Origin: Rhabditoides inermis
Taxonomy: Eukaryota > Nematoda > Chromadorea > Rhabditida > Rhabditidae
Reading direction: 5' to 3'
Assembly: GCA_963966185.1 (NCBI GenBank)
Contig: CAWZYM010000342.1
Span: forward strand, 92,501 to 156,500
DNA: 64,000 nt
Part shown: piece by piece, positions 50,435 through 63,022 of the stretch
How the letters are laid out: each line of letters starts with the position of its first letter
Numbering within the stretch: the first letter of the stretch is position 1
Notes under the pieces: model-generated
Databases searched by the model: none
What the model saw: only the letters and a program-made list of their open reading frames with translations
What the model was told of the DNA's origin: nothing
Translations under genes and position numbers: made by a program

Positions 50435-53400
50435 GCATCTACTATGAAATGGAAGAGTTCATGTGTATCATTCGAGAATCTGTCGAGAATCCGAAAGCTA
50501 ACATGATAACTGCACTCAATGATGTCATCATCAAACAGGTGTGTGTTTTTTGAAAAAAAAGAGAATAATACACTTTACGTTTTTAGTTGCATGAAGTGAA
50601 TAGAAAAGTATTGAGCGACACTCATCCAGACGAAATGGCGGTACTTCAAAAAAAATAAACAGCAAATTATAATCTTCAATGTATGAATTGCAGAAGAACC
50701 TCATTAGTTATTTCAAAGAAGTCAACACGGCTAAAATCCTGTTTGCAATTGGACAGTTGCACGTGAGTTGACATCTCTCTCTCTTTTTACATATAGAAAA
50801 TCTTAGAATATAAAGTGATCTCCATTGCAGATAAGTATAACCAATAATATAGAGGTCATGAATGCTGTCAGAGAAGTTGAGATGTTCTACAAAACATTCG
50901 ACGAAAAATTTCACATAGCGCAAAACGATCTCGTATGTTAATTAATCACATACTCTCCCGCATAATCAGAAAACTTGTCATGTTTAGGAAAACTCTTTTA
51001 ATGTGCACAAGATTCTCGATCACAACGCTCAATCTTACAGCAAAAAACTGTTGAATACAAAGTTCTCGCGACCAAAGAATATGTTCTCTAAAGCGGTAAG
51101 TTTGAGACTAAAATGATTGAAATTGTCAGTGTCATATAGGTCTACAATGAATTGTACGAGATTGACAAAGAATCACAGTTCAAGATCAGGAACCTTGAGG
51201 TGCGTTTTAGTGCATTCAAAATTTGTTTTCTGTCTTTTTCAGACGCAATACACTATAACAAACGAATCTGCTAAACAGATGGTTGTGGTCGTTATGGTTT
51301 TACAATTGACCGCTGCTTTATTGGCAATTGCACTTTACTTTGCACCACGTATGTTGTTTGATGAAAATAAGACATCATTACAAGATGTTTCAGTCAACCC
51401 GAGAGTAATATTGATGTGCTCGTTTGTTGTCTTTGCCCTGATGCTCATTCCAACAATTTACACACCGTAATTTCTCTTTTTTTTATCTTAATGTATACTT
51501 TTCAGGTTGATATTACAATTTGCGAATGTCCGCAATTGCGGGTGTAATCTGTTTACTGAGAACAAGCAACACATTTGGAACATCAGTGCTAGTTTGAACG
51601 AGTCATTTCTGCAGCGAAATCATCTGTATGTGGGAATCATGTATATGTATTGCCAAGCGTATTCAGAAACCTGAACGCATGTTACAAAAGAAACGGCTAT
51701 ATTTTCTTTGAAAAGTATACGGATCGTGCATTGCAAGGTATGTATTGGAAAACATATCATAAGACTTTTTTTTTAGGTATTCGCGACCAACTTTCAACAA
51801 CGGAAGTTTCAATTCGAGATTTGTCCGTTGAACATGCGACTGGTATTCTTCCCGGACTTATGGTAGGAGAATTATCACATTTTCTGATCAATCTTTCAAT
51901 CTCAATCTTTTTGATATTATCTTAGAATCTCAAAAAACATTACATCGACTTCGATGGAAAGGTCAATGATACCCTCAAATCTTGTACTCTAAAATCGACG
52001 GGAGAAACGACAGAATCAATCGAGTGTTCTCACTTGGAAAACAACAGAATTGTCCAAAAAATGAAAGAGCTCATTTTCTCCATCAAAACATTCAAGGTTT
52101 GAACTTTAGCTGTTTCTTTTTTCATTAGAAGACTTTTTCAGGAAAATTGGAATTGCATTGGTGAAGATTCATGCAGAAACTTATCTGTATTTGATGATCT
52201 CGAAAACATTTTGAAGAAATCGATGAGCGATCCTGGTATCTCCTCGCTGTTGACTCCTATAAATAGCAGCACGACTTCAATCAAGGTTTTCGTATGACAT
52301 GCATATACATGTTGTTTCTATATACTTATGTTTTAACTTGTAGACGGCTCTTATGAATGCGTTGCCGAAAAACTGTCAGATGACTGTCATATACTCAAAT
52401 ATTGTCACTCGTGTCTGTAATCAAGTGAAGCCATTCTATCTAGTCGCTCAGATAATGTGTGAGTCATTATTTCATTTCAAAGTTTTTTGTTTAGAATGAA
52501 AGAAAGAAATTGTTTGGAATGTTTTTTTTTCATTTTACTCTCCTACCGTAGGCTCTGTTCTGTTGCACATGTTTCCTATGCTATGTACTTGAAGCGATAA
52601 AAAACTGGTATAGTACTTAACACGTTTATAAACTAGTACTTATAGTACTTAACGCGTTAATAAACTAGTGTTCAGACTTGTACAACGGATGTCTCTGGAT
52701 GATCGGAGTTGTGATCATTCTAATAAGTCGCCTCAGAACTCTACAACCAGTGAGACTAAGATCTGAAGCCGATGCAAAGGTAGTTTTAGTCTTGAATAAT
52801 GACTAAACTCATTATATTCTCTTTAGCGCAAGTTGAACGCCAACAATCAAAAGAAATTTGGAAATAGCGTCGGAGTTTCACTGGTGATTTTATATTTGGT
52901 ATCGAATATACTTTGCAAGGATTCAGGACTGCATTGGAATCGATCCTCGAAAGACCTATAAGGATTTCTTGAGACCATCAGTGACTGATAAGTCGAAGGA
53001 GAAGACATCGGGAAGCAAAGTGTCGACGTCAAATATGATCGATGTGAAGGAATCAAAAGAAGCAACTGATGATTTAACTATGGTTGATTTGGGCTGGCCG
53101 AGAGAACACAACTACTTTAATGGAAACTGGGTTGTTCCTATGGGATTTGCACACAAGTATTTTTGTTAACTGTAGAGTAGGTATAACTAAATATTCTTTA
53201 GATACATAATGACTGCTGCTCCGACAGCTGACACTGCCATTGACTTCTGGCATGTAGTCTTCCGATACAACTGCAAGGCAATTGTCATGCTATGCGATTT
53301 TGTTGAAAAAGAGAAAGGGCAGTCTGTCGAAAAGTGCTTCGAGTATTGGAACGAAAAGACACCCCGAGTGTTTAAAAACCAGTTCGCCAATTACAAGGTG

Positions 53401-55871
53401 TGATAACAACATTTTTTACATCATATGAAACTATTATAGATCAAATGCACCTCTGTGAAAAAGGCTGTCATCAGAAATGTGAAACACCTGGTTTTCTCAG
53501 TGTCTGAGTGAGTCGTGCGAACAAATGTAGAACATAAAAATAGGAAAAAAATCAAAATTTAGTGGATACGTAACAAAGAAAGTTGAACTGATCCAATACA
53601 CCGGCTGGCAAGACTGCCTTGCTCCTGAAAACCCGGAAGAATTGGCACAAGTGATGAAGACTATATACGAGAACATTAGACACACGGACGAGCCAGTGGT
53701 CGTACATTGCGCCGACGGACTTGGAAGGAGCGCCGCTTTTGTCGGTACGAGAAGTTGTACTACTTATCTTACACACCATATTCCAGGAATGGATGTTCTG
53801 ATGGGTATGGTCGACTCTGATCCTAATCCCGGATCTTTCGATTTGATACAGGTGTTGCTATCGTCTAAATTTCAACCACTCATTTTGTAGATGATGCGTC
53901 AATTCCGAGCCAACAGCTACACTGACAAGTGGCAGTACTATTTCACATACATCTGTTTCTTCCAGCTTCACATCATGGTAATTACTTATCTAAAAGTTCT
54001 TATTAGCTTATTACTGACCGTTGTAGAATCTCACCTATGGCGAAGTGTCCAAAATCTACAACTACATAAAAGATCGGAAGAATTCTTTCGTGGAGAAAAT
54101 GAAGGCTGCATCGACTGCAGAAGACTACACTGCTCTGAAGAAAAGAAGGGTGGAAACAGCAATGAACTACATTGATTTCCAAAACGCAAATGACAAGAAG
54201 GGAAGAAAGAGGAAAGAATCGTCATCGCAAAAAGATAGGGTATACAATAATGTTGATTTGTTTGTACCAAGGTGAAATGCTTTAGAAATTGTCGGGAACG
54301 TATCTGAATGGCTGCAATTATGAGTATCTACTTGGGAAACTGTTGGGAGCAGGCACCTACGGAGAGGTGTATCAAGCAACTAAAGAGAAGCAAGACCCGA
54401 AAATGAGCACAGCAACCAAAGAATATGAAAATGAAGTGAAATATGCAATCAAGACAGAGAAACGCGGAATCACATGTTCATCTCTCACTGTATGATTACA
54501 TATTTATCCTAATACAATTTTTTTAAATGTTTTTGACGGAAATCTATGTTTTGATGGATGTCTCAGCAAATGCGCCCGAAAACAGAAACCAGATTGTTCA
54601 ATACATTGACAAAGGTGAGATTCGCTGAGTTTGAATAATACCGAAAGTTGCTCAGGCCGAACTGCGAGCTTCGATTTCTTGGTTATGAGTCTGGTCGGCA
54701 AATCTCTCAGCACTATCCAACAACATGTTTCCAAGAAACTCAAGTATATGCATAATATTTTACAAAAACGTTCACTAGTTTATTTCAGCTCATTCTCGGC
54801 TATGTACATCTCTATTCAGTCTTTCAACGCGATCCATCAGTTGCACAGATGTGGATTCATTCACAGGTTAATTATTGTCATTTTGAACATTTCATCATGA
54901 TGTATTCTCAGAGATATCAAGCCTGGAAACTTTGCGATTGGTGGGAAAAAGAACGAGAAAGTTGTGTTTATTCTCGACTTTGGAATGGCCCAGCGTAGCA
55001 TTGATCGAGAAGGAAACATTGCAGTTTACAGAGGCAAAGAAAAGGGACTAATTGGTACTATGCGGTAAGCAACCTGTAACTATTACATATTCAAGTTATA
55101 TCACTTTGAATTATCAGATATGCCCCTCGGGCAGCCCATGAATTGAGAAAGCAGTTTCCTTACGACGACATCGAATCCTGGCTTTACATGAGTATTGAGG
55201 TTAGTTGCATTAACTATTTGCGAAAAAAATGAATGTTTTTCAGATGTTCCAAAAGCTGCCGTGGAAGGGAAATGTCAATTCGGAAGAGGTTGTTCATGGC
55301 AAAAGAAATCTTATGAAGGGAAACTGTAAGCAGTAAATAATGACATCATTGTTATGAAGTCACTTCCAGACTCGCATTCGATGTGGAACAACGGCCTCCC
55401 GATCGCTATGCTTCATCTCATCAAGTTGTTTTTTCTGGAATTATTTATATGTAGAATAATCTGTTTAGAATGATATACGAAATGAATCCGAGAGAGGCGC
55501 CCGACTACAGAAAGCTGATGCATGTGATGATGGGAGCAGAATGCGACTGTGATGTGAGTAAAATTAAACTTTTCAACAGTATTTGTATATTGTTTTGCTA
55601 ATGTTATTGTATTGAATGAACCATATTCAAATGTTATCCTTCAGGTGGATCTCAACTGGATAATCTCCACAAAAATCCATGACAAAGACCAATACGAGGT
55701 ATTCGGAACAATAACAATAACTACATCACATCGGATTGTCAATTTCGTACATAACTGTTTTATAGTCTAGTCATTTTTTTAATCCACTCATTTTAGTCGC
55801 AGACTACTCGTGCAACTTCGAGGGACAAGAAGGCCATTCTCGTCAGCTTCGCTTCTCTTGGTCGATTCTAG
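50435..55871 (+). pseudogene. Phosphatase-kinase gene copy 2, 5'-truncated and with a lost splice acceptor
   Basis: Exons 7 to 40 of the copy 1 model are present in order: from 50435-50538, through 52927-53156 (junction with the phosphatase), 53563-53744 (HCADGLGR), 54286-54489 (kinase glycine loop), 54912-55064 (HRDIKP, DFG), to 55803-55871. Exons 1-6 (signal peptide, N-terminal domain, first two membrane segments) are absent, cut at the inverted-repeat junction. Where copy 1 has TGA this copy has AGA (52,972-52,974), showing the fusion frame is ancestral. However the acceptor before 54,536 reads TTTTTG instead of TTCAG; retaining that intron meets a stop at once, so the kinase half is likely lost. 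Several exons differ by whole codons from copy 1, suggesting past selection. Confidence 0.8.
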
Positions 55872-55968
55872 GATATTCACATGTGTATTCTTCCAAAACT
55901 GTTAAGATAATGCAATTTTACCGATTTTATAACTTACATTTAAAAACTCTTTGATACAGTGTTTTCGC

Positions 55969-55974
55969 AATAAA
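55969..55974 (+). terminator. Polyadenylation signal AATAAA of phosphatase-kinase copy 2
   Basis: Same position relative to the TAG as in copy 1. Confidence 0.7.
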
Positions 55975-56072
55975 GTTTATTTCGTTTCATCGTAGCGAAC
56001 TTTTGTCGTACAATTTGCTAACACCACGGCAACCAATACGTTACTGTATGTAAGAAAGAATAGCTTAGGGTT

Positions 56073-56895
56073 ACGATAGGAGAATAACTAGATCTACATA
56101 CTCCACTCGTTTAGGATTACGTTAGAATAATAATTTTACCTACTCCACTCGCTTAAAATGACGGTATGATAATACTTTGACCTACTCCACTCGCTTAGGC
56201 TTACGGTAAGAAAATACTTTACCACTCGCTTAGGATCACGGTAGGAGAATAATTTGACCTACTCTACTCGCTTAGGATTACGGTATGAGAATACATATTT
56301 CGACCTACTCCACTCGCTTATCATTACGGTATGAGAAAAATTTGACCTACTCCACTCGCTTAGGATTACGGTATGAGAATATATATTTCGACCTACTCCA
56401 CTCGCTTAGGATGACGGTATGATAATAATTTGACCTACCCCACTCGCTTAGGATTACGGTAGGAGAATAATTTGATCTACTCCACTCGCTTAGGATTACG
56501 GTATGAGAATACATATTTCGACCTACTCCACTCGTTTAGGATGACGGTATGATAATAATTTGACCTACTCCACTCGCTCATCATTACGGTATATGAATAA
56601 TTTGACCTACTCCACTCGCTTAAGATTACGGTAGGAGAATACTTTGACCTACTCCACTCGCTTAGGATGACGGTATGATAATAATTTGACGTACTCCACT
56701 TGCTTAGAATTACGGTAGGAGAATAATTTGACCTACTCCACTCGCTTAGGATTACAGTATGAGAATACATATTTCGACCTACTCCACTCGCTTAGGATGA
56801 CGGCATGATAAAAATTTGACCTACTCCACTCGCTTATCATTACGGTATGAGAATAATTTGACCTACTCCACTCGCTTACGATTACGATAGGATAA
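56073..56895. repeat. 42-bp satellite array 5
   Basis: About 19 units in plus orientation between the convergent phosphatase-kinase copy 2 and Sre copy B; reverse counterpart of array 4. Confidence 0.95.
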
Positions 56896-57204
56896 TACTC
56901 TGACGTACCTTATAGTGGACATGCAAGAGAGAAGGCACGACAGGTTCAAGGAGGAGAGGTGTGTGTGTTTTCGATGATGCGTCTCTATCATACTGCATTT
57001 TTGTATCTTTGAAATAGTCTGTCATGCGTGTAATAACACCATTTTTTTTCCAAAAAAATATGGGAAAAATTGTTTATAAGACACATTGGCTGTTACTCGT
57101 TACACAAAAACGTAAAAGTAAAATTGTGTAAAGGAACAGGGGCGTTTAGAAGGTTGCAGTTACCCCCCCCCCCCCCACTCGCAGTTTTTTTTTCAACCCT
57201 ACTT

Positions 57205-58559
57205 TCACATCCACGAGCTTTTGAGATGGCTGAAATAGACGTCGCCGGGGCAGCTAAGTGGCTGTTTAACTATCTGAAACACAGAACATCTGCGCTCTCA
57301 CAGTGTGGCTTCGAGCAATGACGTACCTCTTTCTTGCGAGGCAATAGGAATGCCACGAATAGCCGCCGATACCCCATATGGGCAGTCATCACAACGCCCA
57401 CCACGCACACAATCACTCTTAATGGATTGTGATTATGTGAAGATGTTTGTTTAGAGTGATATAGAGTTTAGATATATAGAAAAGATATATTATAGTGATT
57501 TACATTGGTGTGGTCATTTCGAGTATGAGCCATGCTAGCTGCGTCGAACTGCCGAGGGGATTGTATAGAAAGGGGAAGAAGTAGAGTATGAATTGCGAAG
57601 CGACAGCTGCTTCCACTCCAAAAAACAGCGGCGTCAATGACTGGAAACGTTCCTATGATCCTATATTATTCATAGGTTTTGTTCACCTCAAGCGTGAAAA
57701 TATTCTCGTTTAGCTGATAGCGCAGTGAAAGAGAATACTCGGGTCGAGTGTAATAGGAGCTGATTATGTTCTTATTTATCCTCTTCACTATTAGGAACAG
57801 CTAAAACACTGTGTGACTAAAAACTCTTACATGAAGTAACCTACCATAATGGTCACTATAACAATGGGAATTGTGAGGCAGAGAAACGTTGGCGGAAGCA
57901 CGTCTTAATTATTGTGACTTGTGACGTTTGAAGGAATTAGATGCGGGCTTACCTAACGAGAACAATGCTGTTGTCATCAACGATATCACGCATGCAGCGC
58001 TATTGAGAACGTATGAAATGTATATCCTATCGCTTTTCTCATAATCTTCTATCAAAACAGTCGCAATGATTCTCTCGACCAGCAACGCTATCGGATGAAA
58101 AACGAGCATCGCAATGTAGAAATAGCGATACGTAGTTAGCAACAATAGCACGTGCCAACGCAATTCTACGATCAAAACATGATTGAAACAACCCGTATCT
58201 CACGTGTGGAATCGAGAATCTCCAGTTGAAAGAGCAAACAGATACATCGGAAAATGTGAAAGCCGACGGTTGTGACCGGTAGAACGGAAATGAGGGCAGT
58301 GATGTTGGGATGGAAGGCCTTGGTGGCGCGTTTTATGGCGAATAGGGTGACAATGACGAGGACAGCTGCGAGCGGATGGCACACCAACTGAAACAGCCAA
58401 CTCTCGTGCAATCCGACTGCTCACTTCGATGATGTTGCAGACGACAAAGAAGCGACTATAAGACAGCTGCTGCACGACTTCACTGTCGACGAAGAATGGA
58501 AGTCGACAGTCGAATTCGAATCCAAACACGTCGAGCTTCTCGATACCGAACGACCGCAT
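57205..58559 (-). CDS. Sre-family 7TM chemoreceptor, copy B
   Basis: Predicted chemosensory GPCR. Exons 58425-58559, 58204-58387, 57953-58165, 57845-57903, 57687-57800, 57504-57640, 57327-57417 and 57205-57273 have the same lengths as copy A and encode 333 residues without a break. Intron 5 is 46 bp here because the Helitron-like element is absent, giving the ancestral intron. Differences from copy A are a few substitutions (for example MTTALFSL for MTTSLFSL). A poly-C run (57,164-57,177) lies after the stop. This is the cleanest Sre copy in the window. Confidence 0.9.
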
Positions 58560-59060
58560 CACACTACGTGACTACTCTGCAAACGATTTTCATCATTTGC
58601 ATGCGATATCACCTGGCGACATTTGAGACACCTCAGAGTGGAAATCAACTGGAACATTTCAGGCTTCAACTTGTAAAGGTGAAGTTAACGAGGGTGCGAC
58701 GAGAGAACTTTCTAGAAACGGTCAGTGAAGGTAGACCAGTCTGGATAGATCCGAGCACTTTCGCTTTGTTTGAGTGAAACTGCTTGTTGAGAGAAACATT
58801 TTGAAATCAGTAATTGAGCTTTCAGTGATGTGGTTTATTTGATTGTCATTTGACAGCATATGCTGAAAATCGTAACGTGAAATTTCTGTGACCAAAGCTC
58901 TTAATATTATGTGTTTTAATATTATGCCATTATACACAATAATATGATATTATGACATATATGGACTGTAATGAGGACAATATTCCATATTCAATGTGAC
59001 ATAAAATGATGTATGTATGACGAATAATTTATAATGTGATTACACGTGTACCAGAACGGG

Positions 59061-59067
59061 TATAAAA
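59061..59067 (+). promoter_or_regulatory. TATA box of transthyretin-like gene, copy B
   Basis: TATAAAA 39 bp before the ATG, same context as copy A. Confidence 0.6.
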
Positions 59068-59105
59068 CGGGATCAGGCGGACGTCTATTCATTCGTTCTG
59101 TCAAC

Positions 59106-62064
59106 ATGGGATCTTCCTATTCTCGCACCGCAGTTTTTGATGGTAAGTCCTACATAAATCTTTTTTAAGTCGCCGTCCAATGGATATGCAGTTTGTGCTT
59201 TAACGTTAGAGGTCAGTTGACGAAATTCGGCGAGCGAGAAAGAGACCAGATAGCGCGGGAAAAGACTTGATTCGAATGCGGGCTTCGATGACAATATCAG
59301 TATATGAAATGCGATTAGAAAAAAAATCAACGTTGCTTCAGTTATTCACAATAGTTTCTTTATTCCAATCAAATATTTGTTGTAAATTATTAACATCTTA
59401 CACTATTGAGATTGTTTTTCAGTCCACACAGATCACTGAAAGCTTTCAGTGATTTTCTGATAGATTATAGAACATAAATGTCAGAGTCAGAGTAGATAGA
59501 ATGTTATAAAACTAGTTTGAACTAATCTGGACTATACTATTTCCCTGTGATAAAAAGATGGACACAAATTACAATAACAAAACTTCTAGCTTGATCACAT
59601 CTCGTAACACTCACAATCAGATTAATTTTTTTGCAGTTTCGTTTCCGTCTGAAACTTATACTGTTCCTTGTTACAGGTAATGTGACATGCAACATCCGAG
59701 ATTCATTCTTCGTTAAAATACATTATTTTGTGAGTTCATTTTGCATATATTCCATTAGAAGTACACAACTGGAATGTGTTGTCTTTCCGTCTTATTTCCG
59801 AAACAATTAGAGAGGGTGCGCCAGCGCCCTCTCGTTTGTACTGAATGTCTCGCGCGTTAGAAAGTTACAAACGACTTTTTCCGGAAAAAGCTTTTTCCTA
59901 ATTTTGAAGTGTTTTCCACTGTTTTCGGACAATCGCGTTGGCTCGCCCCCTCTGTGTGTGAGTGAGAGAGAGGCGAATAGCGAATTCGCGCCGGTATCAT
60001 CGCTACGAATAGCGAACGTGTATGAAAAGCAATTTTGTGAAACAAAACTGAAGAAAAGGACAGACAATATCTTGCAAAAGTGTTTACGAGTAAAAGTAGT
60101 TGGTTTGTACTGTTTTCTCAGTTGAGCAAAAGGACTGACATGTCTTCAATGGAGACATGTGCAAACAGGCTCTCAGCATTATTCGACGTGTTATGCTACA
60201 CCAGAAGTTGTGTTTTTAGATAACAACTGCATACCTTTGTGAACGCGTTCAGTATAATATGGCGGTTTGGCACTGGAATGAGAGAGAGAGCCTGTTGGCA
60301 CATGTCTCCATTGAAAACATGTTAGTCCTTTTTCTCAACTGAGACAACAGTGCAAACCAACTACTTTTACTTTGAAGTACTTTTGAAAGATAATCTAGCA
60401 TAGTGGTAAACGTTCCCGATGGGTAAAAATAAGTTCGCAAACCCGGCTCGTCTCACGTGCTAGCGCTGGCTGGAGTTTATTTGGCGCCGCTAAGAAGCGT
60501 CATCTAAGGCTTTTCTATACACGTTGCAACGCTCGATGCCGCATGCGTTTCTTGTGCCAATGTGCAACCGCACGCCGCGATGCGTTTCGGAGCATGGTGC
60601 GTGCGGCTGCGGCTGCGTTTTGCATATTCCAGACTCGCCGCAGCGATATTGCACGCTTGTTGCGTTAATACCTTGCCGCACGTGCGTTGCGGCGGAGTTA
60701 CCCCGCCAAATTATGCAGATTTGCCGCATGCGTTTCGAAACGCAACCGCGCCGCAGAGACGGACAGACATTGCGTTTTTTATACATACATACAGTGGGTG
60801 GAAAAATGAGTTGCCAGGCCGAGAGAGCAGCAGAGATATCGCGCGCGCGAGAGTGTAGAGAGTGGCAGGCGGGATTGACGCTAGAGTGCGCTGATTTTGA
60901 AGTATTGAGCACATCGCCCCACCCGGGCAATCATTACTGGAAATGTGTCAAGTTACATTGACCATGTACGTATTTGAACGCGAGAGAAGGGGTACGTATC
61001 GCTCGTACGTATCGGTTCGTACGTATCGGTTCGTCCGTATCGGTTCGTACATACGTATCGGTTCGTACGTATCGGTTCGTACGTATCGCTCGTACGTATC
61101 GGTTCGTCGGTTCGGTCGGTACGTATCGGTTCGTATCGCTGCCCGCCTCTCACAGTTTCTCTTCTGCGTGAGTTCCGCGGATTATCTGCCGTTGTTTCCA
61201 TTCACGACAGCGCACAAAATTTTCTCAACTTGAGAACTCTTTCCCACGGGCTCTGATGTTTATTTTACCATTTTTACGACTGTAGTGAAAATATTGAAAC
61301 TTCATTGCTATACAAATTTAGAAGCATTTTTTTCAAAGGAACACACAACTATAAATTTCGTATCTAAAACTGCCACTGCCACATGAAAGAAAATCAAATC
61401 ACAATCACTTTTAAAAATTTAACTTTATACTGAAAATGAATGAAGCATAAAGCAAACAAGCCGCGAAGTTTTTTCGTTTTGTAGTAAGAATGACACAAGC
61501 GGAAACTTGTCTATGATAATATATTTTATTTTATTTATGAAAAATTGCCGTGACTCGATGTTCCTTCGTGTTGCATTCGTAGTTTACGTACAAAAATAAG
61601 AGTGGTGTGTTTCTTTAATAGTGTATCACAATAAACTACATATTGTTTTGTTTGTAGGAACATGATTATGGTAGATTTGAAGAGAATTGTGATCATAATG
61701 ATCACGACGATGAACTTGGATCATCAAAAGTCTATCATTTTAATAAAACCGGCGAATACAAAATTGATACATTTTATATAACGGAAACAGAAAACGAAGA
61801 CATTGAACCGTATTTCATTGTCGAACACAATTGTCTCTCTGAACAAATCCAGGTAGATTGTACAACTTTCTTTTTTTCAAGTAATATTTTTTTCAGAAAT
61901 ACAGTTGTTTTCTAACCTGGCCTGGAGTGGAAGAACACTATTATGTGACTGACGAGAAAGAATATAGAACATTTGACATCGTTCTAGATGATATATGTGA
62001 TCCTTGCGTTTGGAGTTCATGCTTTGGCAAAACGTATTGGGGAAGGAACTGTTACGACTACTGA
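59106..62064 (+). CDS. Transthyretin-like (TTR family) protein, copy B
   Basis: Exons 59106-59142, 59677-59729, 61658-61852 and 61897-62064 give the same 150 residues as copy A. The second exon starts after TTGTTACAG and ends in TTATTTT before GTGAGT; using the earlier TTTTGCAG acceptor (near 59,636) breaks the phase with exon 3, which is why I chose this one. Same intron 2 insertions as copy A, so they predate the cassette duplication. No signal peptide is visible. Confidence 0.8.
59807..60393 (-). mobile_element. Helitron-like non-autonomous element H4
   Basis: Duplicate of H3 in the same intron position of copy B. Confidence 0.6.
60394..61270. repeat. tRNA-like head, CG-rich region and 14-bp tandem repeat in intron 2, copy B
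   Basis: Duplicate of 43,837-44,710; the 14-bp CGGTTCGTACGTAT repeat lies at about 60,990-61,140. Confidence 0.55.
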
Positions 62065-62236
62065 TATGTGTTAGCGCATAAACTTGTTGTTGTGTTGTTT
62101 TCTCATGTCAGTTGTGCCCCCACCGGGAGAATACAAGTAGAACATTCCAGATTTTTTCCTATCTTACCTAACATTTCCTATCTTCTCAATACCCTTCCCG
62201 ACACTTCCCCCATTTTACTCTGGGGAGGTGTTTTTG

Positions 62237-62395
62237 CGACAGTTTTTTTGCGACACTTCCCCCAAAATGAAAATCGCGCGTCAAATCAGCGACACTTTCC
62301 CTGTTTTTCAACATGCGACACTTACCCCATTTTCGGAATGAGAATGCGACAGTTCCCCCTTTTTTGAAAATGGACTGCGACACTTACCCCATTAT
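62237..62395. repeat. Short GCGACA...CCCC repeat
   Basis: Four to five degenerate copies of GCGACACTTCCCCCATTTT at 30-50 bp spacing, starting exactly where homology with cassette 1 ends. Confidence 0.7.
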
Positions 62396-62510
62396 TCTGA
62401 TGATAATTTTATGGATGATACATATACATAATGATTTTATGGATAATACATAATGACTTATTTGTGATGTAATCGATAGCTAATGTCAATAATTAATTTA
62501 AAAGTTCATG

Positions 62511-62685
62511 GAGAGAGAGGGAGATAGAGAAAGAGAAAGAGAGAGACAGAGAGGGAGAATGAAGGGGAGGGGGGAAGGAGGGAGAAAGAGAGAAAGAAGG
62601 GAAGGGGAGAGAGTGAAAGAGGGGAAGGGGAGAGAGTGAAAGAGGGGAAGGGGAGAGAGTGAAAAAGGGGAAGGGGAGAGAGAGA

Positions 62686-62720
<35 letters not shown>
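62511..62720. repeat. Purine-rich (GA)n tract with a GGGGAAGGGGAGAGAGTGAA repeat
   Basis: About 210 bp of almost pure purine on the plus strand, with three near-exact copies of a ~28-bp unit in the middle. Confidence 0.9.
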
Positions 62721-62724
<4 letters not shown>

Positions 62725-63010
62725 GAGAGATGCTAACGTGTCATGAGAAAGAGAGAGACCATCTTGTGTGTTTCAAAACATTGATGATAAGGAAACTAGG
62801 AATCGGGGGGGAGAGAGATGATGCTCATTTTTTTATCGTCTCACCAGTGGAACAGCTGATTTGCCCTAAACGCGCTCTCATTGCCACGTTCTCTCATCTC
62901 CCAGGCAGTGCTGTATTGATTGCAGTGTACGTTGCGTGCGACGATTTGATGGAACATAATGTATTTCATGCGTGAATCAGTGTTACACAACTAACTTTTG
63001 ATGACAAAAC

Positions 63011-63016
63011 TTTATT
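63011..63016 (-). terminator. Polyadenylation signal of the secreted-protein gene
   Basis: AATAAA on the minus strand, 7 bp after the likely stop codon (63,025-63,023). Confidence 0.55.
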
Positions 63017-63022
63017 CTCTAA

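Larger units (their letters stand above)
55445..58690. repeat. Large inverted repeat, right arm
   Basis: Mate of 46,110-50,405. The arms are separated by 5.0 kb that contains exons 7-37 of copy 2. Arm identity is high enough that Sre exon lengths agree exactly apart from one short insertion. Confidence 0.9.

Noticed and set aside
29691..57321. Conserved 31-codon plus ORF MAEIDVAGAAKWLF...GFEQ at four places
   Set aside because: It is the antisense of the last exon of the Sre gene. Its conservation is explained by the receptor C terminus (VYFSHLKSSW) on the other strand.
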